Both the position numbers and the translations under genes were made by a program. From assembly GCF_003627755.1 (NCBI RefSeq), contig NZ_CP032695.1, forward strand, positions 1,116,001-1,180,000: a stretch of 64,000 nucleotides of DNA. The letters run 5' to 3'. The DNA is from Rhizobium jaguaris (GTDB lineage: Bacteria; Pseudomonadota; Alphaproteobacteria; Rhizobiales; Rhizobiaceae). This document shows positions 34,037-41,641 of this stretch, piece after piece (the stretch's first letter is position 1; each line of letters starts with the position of its first letter). The notes under the pieces are model-generated. The model made no database searches. It saw only the letters and a program-made list of their open reading frames with translations, and was not told where the DNA came from.

Positions 34037-34918
34037 ATGTCCGAGCAAGCGAGCGCGAGCACCTCGCCATCCGGCTTTTTCACCGAGGAAAACTCGGTCG
34101 CGACCGTCAATGCCCGTATGGGCAAGGATGTCGATCCACGCCTGGCCGAGGTGATGGCCTGTCTCGTCAAGCATCTCCACAACTTCGCGCGCGAGATCAA
34201 CCTGACTCAGGACGAATGGGACTTCGGCATCGATTTTCTGACACGGACGGGGCAGATCTGCAGGCATGGGCGACAGGAGTTCATTCTTCTGTCCGACACG
34301 CTCGGCCTGTCGATGCTGGTCGACGCCATCAACAACAGACGTCCACCGGGTGCCACGGAGAATACGGTCTTCGGCCCGTTTCATGTCGAGGGCTGCCCCA
34401 TACGCCAGATGGGTGATCAGATCTGTCTGGATGGCAAGGGTGAAAGCTGTCTCTTCATCGGTCGGGTGCTCGATCTTGATGGCAATCCGGTTGCGGGAGC
34501 CAAGATCGACGTATGGTCCGACAATGCGGAAGGTTATTATGACGTCCAGCAGCCGGGTATCCAGCCGAAATGGAACAATAGGGGTGTCTTCGTGACAGGC
34601 ACCGACGGGCGCTACAGCTTCGTCGGCATAAAGCCAGTATCATATCCAATCCCGGACGACGGGCCGGTCGGGAAAATGCTCGCAAGCCTCGTCCGCCACC
34701 CATATCGGCCGGCGCACATGCACTACATGGTGCGCGCAGAAGGATTTCAGAAGCTGGTGACGCACACCTTCGTTGGCGGCGACCCTTATCTGGAATCGGA
34801 CACCGTGTTTGGTGTCAAGAAGACACTAGTCGCGCCGTTCACGCGGGGAGAGGGTGGCAACACGCTCTGGCGCTCGGACTTTGACTTCGTGCTCGCACGG
34901 CCCGGTCAGACAAGATAG
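34037..34918 (+). CDS. Hydroxyquinol 1,2-dioxygenase (intradiol)
   Basis: This is a 293-residue protein from ATG 34037, with CAGGAG 7-8 bp upstream; an ATG at 34019 is in frame but has no ribosome site. The N-terminal helical linker domain is followed by NTVFGPFHVEGCP (109-121), typical of hydroxyquinol dioxygenases, and the intradiol beta-sandwich. The Fe(III) ligands are probably Tyr168 (in EGYYD), Tyr203 (VSYPIP), His227 and His229 (RPAHMHY). The enzyme opens 1,2,4-trihydroxybenzene with O2 to maleylacetate. The next gene encodes maleylacetate reductase, which confirms the assignment over catechol dioxygenase. It marks the metabolic exit of the island. Confidence 0.92.
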   Translation: MSEQASASTSPSGFFTEENSVATVNARMGKDVDPRLAEVMACLVKHLHNFAREINLTQDEWDFGIDFLTRTGQICRHGRQEFILLSDTLGLSMLVDAINNRRPPGATENTVFGPFHVEGCPIRQMGDQICLDGKGESCLFIGRVLDLDGNPVAGAKIDVWSDNAEGYYDVQQPGIQPKWNNRGVFVTGTDGRYSFVGIKPVSYPIPDDGPVGKMLASLVRHPYRPAHMHYMVRAEGFQKLVTHTFVGGDPYLESDTVFGVKKTLVAPFTRGEGGNTLWRSDFDFVLARPGQTR

Positions 34919-34927
34919 GAGCGGAAA

Positions 34928-35992
34928 TTGGAAAACTTCGTCTACAACGGAAATCCGGGCCGCGTCATTTTCGGGCGCGGGACGATCGCGCGTCTTCCCG
35001 AAGAGGCTGAAAGGCTAAAGGCGCGGCGCATTCTCGTACTTTCTACTCCCGAACAAGCCGAACAGGCGTCCGCTATCGCGCGGCACATGGGATCGCGCGC
35101 CGTCGCTACCTATTCGAAGGCGCAGATGCATACTCCGGTCGAGGTGACGGCAGATGCCATGCGATATGTGGAGCAACATGCCATCGATGCACTGCTGTCT
35201 GTTGGTGGCGGGTCGACGACGGGCCTCGGAAAGGCGATCGCCTTTCGCACCGACCTGCCGCAGATCGTGGTGCCCACGACCTATGCGGGCTCGGAAGCCA
35301 CACCAATCCTGGGCGAGACCGAAAGCGGCCGCAAGGTCACGAAGTCCGATCCGCGCATCCTTCCCGAAGTCATCGTCTACGATGTCGATCTGACGATGAC
35401 GTTGCCCGTCTCACTTTCGGTGACCAGCGGCATCAATGCGGTCGCCCACGCAGTCGAAGCACTTTATGCGAAAGAGGCTAATCCGATCATTTCGCTGATG
35501 GCGGAAGAAGGGATCACTGCCATCGCCCGCGCATTGCCGCGCATTCATTCAAACCTAGGCGATGAGGATGCGCGGGCGGATGCACTTTACGGTGCATGGC
35601 TCTGCGGCGTCTGTCTCGGCTCGGTCGGCATGGCGCTGCATCACAAGCTTTGTCATACGCTTGGAGGCATGTTCAACCTGCCGCACGCGCAGATGCACAC
35701 GGCGGTCCTGCCGCATGCGATCGCCTATAACGCCGATGCGACGCCGGCAGCGATGGCGCGGCTGGGCAGGGCTCTCGGTGCTGCCGATCCGGCCGCCGGG
35801 ATTTTCGACTTGGCCAAAGGGCTCGGCGCGACGATGTCGTTGAAGGATCTCGGTATGTCTGATGGCAGTGTCGATGCGGCGGTCGAGCAGGCAATGTCAA
35901 ACGCCTATTGGAACCCCCGTGAGCTGGAAAAGCGCGGGCTGACCGATTTGCTCGAACGCGCCTTCCGTGGAGACGCGCCAAAGACGGCATAA
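34928..35992 (+). CDS. Maleylacetate reductase
   Basis: This 354-residue iron-type alcohol dehydrogenase family protein starts at TTG 34928 behind AGGAGCGG. MENFVYNGNPGRVIFGRGT is the conserved maleylacetate reductase start. The cofactor loop is SVGGGSTTGLGKAIA, followed by VPTTYAGSEATPILGETE, which is diagnostic of the family. The segment HHKLCHTLGGMFNLPHAQMHTAVLPH carries the His residues of the metal region. It reduces maleylacetate to 3-oxoadipate with NAD(P)H, feeding the 3-oxoadipate pathway. It is the last gene of the run that begins at 27870 and is followed by a GC-rich hairpin. Confidence 0.92.
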   Translation: MENFVYNGNPGRVIFGRGTIARLPEEAERLKARRILVLSTPEQAEQASAIARHMGSRAVATYSKAQMHTPVEVTADAMRYVEQHAIDALLSVGGGSTTGLGKAIAFRTDLPQIVVPTTYAGSEATPILGETESGRKVTKSDPRILPEVIVYDVDLTMTLPVSLSVTSGINAVAHAVEALYAKEANPIISLMAEEGITAIARALPRIHSNLGDEDARADALYGAWLCGVCLGSVGMALHHKLCHTLGGMFNLPHAQMHTAVLPHAIAYNADATPAAMARLGRALGAADPAAGIFDLAKGLGATMSLKDLGMSDGSVDAAVEQAMSNAYWNPRELEKRGLTDLLERAFRGDAPKTA

Positions 35993-36002
35993 GCTATGAT
36001 GG

Positions 36003-36025
36003 GGCGCCGTCGATCGGGCGGCGCC
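36003..36025 (+). terminator. GC-rich hairpin after the maleylacetate reductase gene
   Basis: A 7-bp stem GGCGCCG / CGGCGCC with a 9-base loop starts 11 bp after the stop codon. The following bases are only weakly T-rich, so termination efficiency is uncertain, but the position at the end of the operon fits. Confidence 0.4.
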
Positions 36026-36064
36026 TCTGCAGATTTGGGTGGAAAGCCACGCAGTTATTCAGAA

Positions 36065-36081
36065 GTCCAAAATGGATAATT
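36065..36081. promoter_or_regulatory. Island operator candidate, copy 3
   Basis: GTCCAAAATGGATAATT differs from copy 1 at the first base only. A TATAAC at 36113-36118 could be the -10 element of a promoter for the following YciI-transporter unit, which would place the element around position -50 to -35. Confidence 0.6.
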
Positions 36082-36197
36082 CCGTTGTTTTCTTTGGTTT
36101 TACTCCGTTTACTATAACTCCTGCGATATCTGGAATGTCCGCATGTTGGTGGGAAACGGAAGGACAATTCGGCTGGTCTGGTGAGGAGCTAGAAGTC

Positions 36198-36482
36198 ATG
36201 CTTGCAGTTCGCGTTGCTCTATCCAATCCCGAGAAGGCGGACGCACGCGAAACCTATTTGCAGGATCACAAGCGCCATCTGCGATCGGGTCGGCTTCGCA
36301 TCGTCCAGTCCGGACCGATCCTCGACGAAGCCGGCGAGGGAAGCGGAGGAGTCGTCGTCGCAGATGTCGTCTCGCTCGAAGAGATGCATCGATTCAGTGC
36401 AGAGGATCCCTTTGTCCTCCACGGAGTCTATTCGAGCGTCAGCATCCACGAATGGCGACCAACGATCAGTGATCGCGGATAA
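36198..36482 (+). CDS. YciI family protein, copy 2
   Basis: This is a 94-residue protein from ATG 36198, with GAGGAG 10 bp upstream. The open frame reaches back to 36039, but that part would run through the operator and promoter and has no ribosome site. The YciI-like elements are LQDHKRHLRSGRLRIVQSGPILDEAGEGSGGVVVADVVSLEEMHRFSAEDPFVLHGVY split over the domain, with the His of DHKRHL and the Asp of AEDPF as in copy 1. The two copies have the same length but are clearly diverged. It opens the second transport unit of the island and may act on the same ring intermediates as copy 1. Confidence 0.78.
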   Translation: MLAVRVALSNPEKADARETYLQDHKRHLRSGRLRIVQSGPILDEAGEGSGGVVVADVVSLEEMHRFSAEDPFVLHGVYSSVSIHEWRPTISDRG

Positions 36483-36543
36483 CGCGCCTGCAATTGGATG
36501 CTCTGCATTTCCACGACAGCTGATATTCTGAGGAGGAGGGAAT

Positions 36544-36750
36544 ATGAAAACGATGAGCAATCTCAAATGGGACAAGATCCGCGACTGGCTCGCGGAAGCC
36601 GGAAGCGTCTGCAGCGGATACTATGTCGACTATCAAGAGCTGCGGATTTCGCGTCCAAAACTGCAGCCTGGCCGACAGTTTGATCAGCCAAGACATGCTG
36701 TAAAAGCCGACCCGGCGAAAGGGCGGCTAGTTAGCAACGGCGAATTCTGA
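36544..36750 (+). CDS. Small hypothetical protein (68 residues)
   Basis: A strong AGGAGGAGGG lies 4-13 bp before ATG 36544. The product is a 68-residue soluble basic protein (SNLKWDKIRDWLAEAGSVC, then YYVDYQELRISRP) with one Cys and no signal peptide or membrane segment. I do not recognise a family. The excellent ribosome site and its position between YciI copy 2 and the permease of transporter 2 support a real gene, but no conservation can be judged from one sequence. Confidence 0.45.
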   Translation: MKTMSNLKWDKIRDWLAEAGSVCSGYYVDYQELRISRPKLQPGRQFDQPRHAVKADPAKGRLVSNGEF

Positions 36751-36859
36751 CGCCGGTCTGCGATTTCTTTTCGTTGGCATCTCCCGAACGCGCTCCGCGG
36801 CCTCTGCGCTGCGAGCCCGAAGGGGCTGCCGTGCACTTCAGGCTGAGAGACGGGCTTCG

Positions 36860-37885
36860 ATGACAAACGCTACCCCCATCACCTCAAATATGCGTCCCAA
36901 GGAGACGATATTGCGGATGCCGCTGGCGCGAAGCTTCATGACTGTCGTTGGCTCGACGCTCGTTCTGCTCCTCATATGCATGATCTACGCACCCTCAAGC
37001 CTCTCCTGGGGGGCGCTGACGGGGAGTCTGCCTTTCGCGGCGATTATCGCCATCGTGGGCCTCGGACAGTTGCTTGTTGTGCAACAGGGCGGCTTCGATC
37101 TCTCGCTGCCCGGAGCCGTGTCGCTCGCAGTCGTCGTCGCAACCCACTATCCGCAACAGAATGATGCGTTGCTTTTCCAGGCCGTCCTGCTGTCCATTGG
37201 CTTTTTGCTCGCTGCCGGCTTCTTGAATGGCATCCTCATCAGCTTTTTTCAGCTGAATGCAATCATCGCCACGATCGGCACCAACGCTCTCCTTTATGGC
37301 GCGGTCTTCGCCGTGTCCGGTGGTGTCCCCTCGATCACGACAGATCTGTTGGCTGACATTGCGGGTGGCGAAATCCTGGGCGTGCCGAACTCGGTGGTCT
37401 TCGCGCTCGTCGCCATGGCCATCGTGACCTTCGTGCTCAAGAAAACGGTTGCCGGGCGCAGGTTCGAGGCAATCGGTGCCAACCCGCGAGCCGGGCGCGC
37501 AGCAGGCCTAAACGTCCGCGTTCACCAAACCATGGCTTATGTCTACGCGCAGCTTCTCTACTGCATGGCCGGGACGCTGATCGCAGGCATCACGCGCGAG
37601 CCGACCGCCTTTCAGGGAGACAGCCTGTTGCTGCCATCCGTTGCGGTTGTGGTGCTCGGCGGCACCTCGCTACTGGGCGGCCGGGGCTACCCCATTTCGA
37701 CGGTCATCGCCGCCTTCTTTCTAAACCAATTGAGCCAATTCGCACTCTCGGTCGGCGTGCCGTTTTCGGCTCAAACCATCATCCAGGCCTTGGCTCTGGG
37801 TTTTGGCATCGGCGTTTACTCGTTCCGCTGGACGGTAAACCTCAGAAAAGCAACTGGAACAAAAAAAGTGGAGGAACAGAAATGA
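36860..37885 (+). CDS. Sugar-type ABC transporter permease (transporter 2)
   Basis: This 341-residue RbsC-type permease has the segments IVGLGQLLVVQQGGFDLSLPGAVSLAV, FFQLNAIIATIGTNALLYGAVFAVSGG, FEAIGANPRAGRAAGLNV and LPSVAVVVLGGTSLLGGRGYPIS. The normally conserved GGIDLSVG is changed to GGFDLSLPG. It overlaps the binding-protein gene by 4 bases. The second permease of this system is the C-terminal domain of the fused protein at 39020, so the transporter is again a heterodimer. Confidence 0.88.
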   Translation: MTNATPITSNMRPKETILRMPLARSFMTVVGSTLVLLLICMIYAPSSLSWGALTGSLPFAAIIAIVGLGQLLVVQQGGFDLSLPGAVSLAVVVATHYPQQNDALLFQAVLLSIGFLLAAGFLNGILISFFQLNAIIATIGTNALLYGAVFAVSGGVPSITTDLLADIAGGEILGVPNSVVFALVAMAIVTFVLKKTVAGRRFEAIGANPRAGRAAGLNVRVHQTMAYVYAQLLYCMAGTLIAGITREPTAFQGDSLLLPSVAVVVLGGTSLLGGRGYPISTVIAAFFLNQLSQFALSVGVPFSAQTIIQALALGFGIGVYSFRWTVNLRKATGTKKVEEQK

Positions 37886-38949
37886 AATACGCTTCTATCG
37901 CCAAAGGCTTGGCCTTCTCCGTTGCAACTGCGGTCATGGCACTCGGCAGTGCCAATCTTGCCAAGGCGGGGGCGCCGTCCTGGTGTGGACCGAAGAAGGC
38001 AACGCTGGCTTTGCTCGACGGCTACGGCGGCAACAGTTGGCGCCAGGTGACAACGGCTTCTGGCAAGCAGACCGTCGAGCTCTGCCCGAGCATCACCAAA
38101 TACGAATACGCCGATGGTCAGGGCGATACCCTGAAGTCCATTTCGGATATCAAGAGCATGGCAGCGAAGGGCATCGACGCGCTTGTCGTATTCGGCGACG
38201 CGGGCCCCGCAGTCCTTCCGGCGCTTACCAGCGTTTATAAGCAGGGCAAGGTCGTTGTGCCTTATCGTGTTGCCGTCGGCGGCAAGGACGGTCAAAATTA
38301 TTCCAAATTCATCGGGGCGTCCTTCGAGAACGATGGCGAGAACTGGGGGACGTGGATCAAGAGCGTGTTGCCGAAGGGCGGAAACCTGCTGTTCCTCAGC
38401 GGGCCGGCGGGCAACAGCCAGGGCCTGGACGAACTCAAAGGCCTGAAGAAGGTCCTCGGACCGGAATATGTCTTCGTCAATCCGCAACCGTTCGACGTTA
38501 CGAATTGGGATCCGGCACTGACCCAGAAGGTGCTGACGGCGGAAATCGCCAAGAATGCCAAGATTGATGTCATCATCTCCGACTTCGGGCCTTCGATGGT
38601 CGGTGCTTTGCCGCTGTTTAGCAAGCAAGGCAAGTCGATCCCGGCGCTCGCCACCTCCGACGGTAATTCGCTCGGCTGCTTCTGGCAGGCGAACAAGGCA
38701 AGCAATGTGGATTTCAAACTATTCACGGTCGCGACCGGCAATGACAACGTGCGCCTCGCCGTGCAATGGGCGGTCGCACTCGCCACCGGCGGCACGCCGC
38801 CGAAGGACGAGGTTTTCGAGGCTCCGGTTTTCGAGGACTCGGTCTCCGGAAAGCCGAATGCAGTGCAGTGCCGCAACGATCTGCCGGGCGCCATCTACTT
38901 GTCTTCGGAGCTTCCCGCTGAAGATCAAGCCAAGGCCGTTGGCAAGTAA
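37882..38949 (+). CDS. Sugar-type ABC transporter substrate-binding protein (transporter 2)
   Basis: This 355-residue exported protein starts in an ATGA overlap, with GTGGAGGAAC upstream. The signal peptide (MKYASIAKGLAFSVATAVMAL, cleavage near LAKAGA) precedes ATLALLDGYGGNSWRQVTTASG, the first strand of a cluster B binding protein. Then come KSISDIKSMAAKGIDALVVFGDAG, VVVPYRVAVGG, LLFLSGPAGNSQGLDEL and IDVIISDFGPSMVGALPLF. It has an internal Cys pair (SWCGPK and ELCPSI) that could form a disulphide. It differs strongly from the binding protein of transporter 1, so the two systems probably take different ligands. Confidence 0.88.
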   Translation: MKYASIAKGLAFSVATAVMALGSANLAKAGAPSWCGPKKATLALLDGYGGNSWRQVTTASGKQTVELCPSITKYEYADGQGDTLKSISDIKSMAAKGIDALVVFGDAGPAVLPALTSVYKQGKVVVPYRVAVGGKDGQNYSKFIGASFENDGENWGTWIKSVLPKGGNLLFLSGPAGNSQGLDELKGLKKVLGPEYVFVNPQPFDVTNWDPALTQKVLTAEIAKNAKIDVIISDFGPSMVGALPLFSKQGKSIPALATSDGNSLGCFWQANKASNVDFKLFTVATGNDNVRLAVQWAVALATGGTPPKDEVFEAPVFEDSVSGKPNAVQCRNDLPGAIYLSSELPAEDQAKAVGK

Positions 38950-38969
38950 TTGGCAAAACGAACACGACA

Positions 38970-38993
38970 TGCCCGGAGGAAAACCTCCGGGCA
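38970..38993 (+). promoter_or_regulatory. Intercistronic hairpin after the binding-protein gene
   Basis: Perfect 10-bp arms TGCCCGGAGG / CCTCCGGGCA enclose AAAA, with no T-run. In ABC operons such hairpins behind the binding-protein gene protect the upstream message and lower downstream expression, giving excess binding protein; that role is inferred from position. Confidence 0.6.
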
Positions 38994-39019
38994 AGCGTCC
39001 CTAGACTGGATCATAAGCT

Positions 39020-41530
39020 ATGACTGCAGCACAGGTTAATGCGATCGAGGCGGGCAGATCGGCACATTACGACGTGACCATCCGCTTGGCCGGCATCTAC
39101 AAATATTTCTCGGGCGTTCCAGCGCTCCGCGATGTGAACGTCGAATTCCTGCCGGGCGAGGTTCATGCCATTCTTGGTGAGAATGGTGCAGGTAAATCGA
39201 CATTGATGAACATCATCGCGGGCACGCTCCAGGCCAGCGGGGGCGAAATTACCTTCGAAGACCAGCGCATCCAGCAGATGACACCCGAAGTCGCGGCCTC
39301 TCTTGGCATCGCTATCTGTTTCCAGCACCCGGCGATCCTCGAGGATCTTTCGGTTCTGGAGAACGTCTGTGTTGCGCTGCCACCTTCTGTTTTTTCCGAT
39401 CGACCGGCGCAGGATGTCGTCCAGGACATGCTCGATGCGGTAGGGCTGCAGCTGCCGTTGCGTATGCGCGCCGATCGTATGACGGTGGCGCAGAAGCATC
39501 TGCTCGAAATCGGTAAGGCGCTTGCGCTCAAGCCCAAAGTTCTCATTCTCGACGAACCGACCGCCTCCCTTGATCAGGAAGCGTCGGACATGCTGTTCGG
39601 TCGCATCCGCAACGCGGTCGCGACCGGAACCTCGGTCATCTACATTACCCACCGTCTGGCGGAGTTGCGCCAGATTGCCGACCGCGTGACAGTCTTGCGC
39701 GACGGACGCGTTCGTGGCGCCGCACGTGTCGGAGATATCAGCGATGCCGACCTCGTAGGTCTCATTGTGGGCCGCACGCTTGAAGCCGCTTTCCCGCCGA
39801 AGTCGAAGGACGTAGCCGAGGAAACGAGCCTCTCTATCGCCGGCCTGAGCGGAAGGGGACTTAGAAATATCAGCTTCGATGTGCCGCGTGGCCAGATCAT
39901 CGGCATTGCTGGTGTGGCAGGCAATGGCCAGACGGGACTCATGCGCACGCTCGCGGGACTGGAGCCGGCACAGGGCGCTATCACCTTGCGCGGCCGCATG
40001 CTCAAACAGCAGGGACTTCTGCGCGAAGCCGCCTTCATGCCTTCTGACAGGCATCGGGAGGGCGTCGCGAGCGGCCTGACCGTGCGTGAAAACGCCACTT
40101 TCTCGGCCCTGGACAAACTCGCGGTTAACGGGATCATGAGTCGCGCGAAGGAACACGAAAAGGTTAAGTCGATCTTCGACGAGCTGGCGGTGAAGGCGCC
40201 AAGCATGGAGGCCCCGATCCTGTCGCTGTCCGGCGGCAACCAGCAGAAGGTCGTGATGTCGCGAGCGCTTTTGTCGGAGCCGGGCCTGATCATCGCCGAC
40301 GAGCCGACCCAAGGCGTCGACGTCGGCGCGCGCTTCGAAATCTACCGCATCCTGCGGGACGTCTCGGATGCTGGAACGCCCGTTATCGTGAATTCTTCCG
40401 ATGCCGTGGAGCTCGAGGGGCTCTGTGACAAAGTCGTCGTGATGTCGCGCGGACATGTCGTCGAAACGCTCACCGGTGATGAAGTCACCGAAGAACGGAT
40501 CGTCGCCGCCGCCGTCAAGGCGGAAACCCATGATGTTGAAAGCGGCTCGAAGGCAGTGGCGGCGCAATCGGAGGGGCTTCGCCACTTCTTGCAGTCGGAC
40601 AATTCACCGATCGTGCCTCTGGCGCTCGTCACTCTGCTTCTTGGGCTCTATGTCAACGGCCAGAACGACAACTTCCTGTCGATCTCCAATATCTACAACA
40701 TTTTTCTTCTGGCGACCGCATTGGGCTTTATCGCGCTCGGGCAGACCATCGCGTTGCTCATGGGCGGTATCGATCTTTCCGTAGGACCGCTCGCCGGCTT
40801 CCTCGTCGTCGTCGCCTCGTTCTTCGTCAACGACGGTATGTCGACGCCGGTGGTTCTGGTGGGCTTAATGCTGATGTTCGCCGGCGCGTTTGTCACCGGC
40901 GCTGTGAACGGACTTCTGATACGATATGCGAACTTTACGCCCATCGCCGCGACGCTCGCCATGTATATCGCGATCCAGGGGCTGAGCTTCCTGCTGCGCG
41001 ATAATCCCGACGGCTATATAAGTTCCACGGTGACGGACTGGATCAACTGGCAGTGGGGTCCGTTTCCCGTGGCCTTCCTGGTGCTTGTCGCCGTCACCTT
41101 GTGCGGTGAATATGCCTTGCGCCGGACGAGGCTCGGCTGGCGCCTGCGGGCCGTCGGTTCCAACGAGGAATCGGCACGCCGAATGGGCATTCGAATCGAT
41201 CTGACCTACATCAGCGGATATATCGCTTGCTCGTTGCTGACCGGTCTCGGTGCCGTGATGCTGATGACCCAGATCGGCGTTGGCGACCCGCGTCAGGGGG
41301 TCAGTTATACACTCTCCAGCATCACTGCCGTCGTGCTCGGCGGCACGAGCCTGACGGGCGGTCGCGGGACGTTTATCGGAACGGTCTTAGGCGCTGTCCT
41401 GCTTACCGAGATCCTTAGCGCCGTCACTTTCCTTAGCCTCACCCAGACCTATCAGTATTTGTTCCAGGGGATTCTGATCGTCGTCGCTGCGTTGATCTAT
41501 GCGGCGGTGCGCAGACGAGCCGCCTCCTGA
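39020..41530 (+). CDS. Fused ABC transporter: two ATPase domains plus permease (transporter 2)
   Basis: This 836-residue protein joins an RbsA-type double ATPase to an RbsC-type permease. NBD1 has Walker A GENGAGKST (53-61) and Walker B LILDEPTASLD. NBD2 has the family's degenerate Walker A (GVAGNGQTGL), signature LSGGNQQKV and intact Walker B IIADEPTQGVD. From about residue 520, after RHFLQSDNSPIVP, eight or more membrane helices follow with TIALLMGGIDLSVGPLAG, FTPIAATLAMYIAIQGLSFLL and VVLGGTSLTGGRGTFIG. Ribose-type systems normally encode these as separate chains, so the fusion ties one permease to the motor while the other permease (36860) is separate. No frameshift is needed: the junction is one continuous frame. 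Confidence 0.9.
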   Translation: MTAAQVNAIEAGRSAHYDVTIRLAGIYKYFSGVPALRDVNVEFLPGEVHAILGENGAGKSTLMNIIAGTLQASGGEITFEDQRIQQMTPEVAASLGIAICFQHPAILEDLSVLENVCVALPPSVFSDRPAQDVVQDMLDAVGLQLPLRMRADRMTVAQKHLLEIGKALALKPKVLILDEPTASLDQEASDMLFGRIRNAVATGTSVIYITHRLAELRQIADRVTVLRDGRVRGAARVGDISDADLVGLIVGRTLEAAFPPKSKDVAEETSLSIAGLSGRGLRNISFDVPRGQIIGIAGVAGNGQTGLMRTLAGLEPAQGAITLRGRMLKQQGLLREAAFMPSDRHREGVASGLTVRENATFSALDKLAVNGIMSRAKEHEKVKSIFDELAVKAPSMEAPILSLSGGNQQKVVMSRALLSEPGLIIADEPTQGVDVGARFEIYRILRDVSDAGTPVIVNSSDAVELEGLCDKVVVMSRGHVVETLTGDEVTEERIVAAAVKAETHDVESGSKAVAAQSEGLRHFLQSDNSPIVPLALVTLLLGLYVNGQNDNFLSISNIYNIFLLATALGFIALGQTIALLMGGIDLSVGPLAGFLVVVASFFVNDGMSTPVVLVGLMLMFAGAFVTGAVNGLLIRYANFTPIAATLAMYIAIQGLSFLLRDNPDGYISSTVTDWINWQWGPFPVAFLVLVAVTLCGEYALRRTRLGWRLRAVGSNEESARRMGIRIDLTYISGYIACSLLTGLGAVMLMTQIGVGDPRQGVSYTLSSITAVVLGGTSLTGGRGTFIGTVLGAVLLTEILSAVTFLSLTQTYQYLFQGILIVVAALIYAAVRRRAAS

Positions 41531-41641
41531 TGGGATAGCGGATGGCCCATATGCTCTGGATTCGACCATCTATACGGCTGGAATTTGCTTTCGAACGTCG
41601 TGATTTCGATCATTCAACCGCATTCTGATGAGGAAGATAAC

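Noticed and set aside
32401..34200. Minus-strand open frame of 599 codons
   Set aside because: It lies opposite the zinc dehydrogenase and PRISE-like genes, both of which show clear family motifs. Its translation is Arg/Gly/His-rich without motifs, an effect of GC-rich third positions.
36039..36197. Longer start for YciI copy 2 at 36039
   Set aside because: The extension covers the repeated 17-bp element and a -10-like TATAAC, has no ribosome site and is unlike YciI proteins; ATG 36198 has GAGGAG.
39011..40585. Minus-strand open frame of 524 codons
   Set aside because: It is antisense to the ATPase part of the fused transporter, has no family motif, and its end coincides with no regulatory signal.
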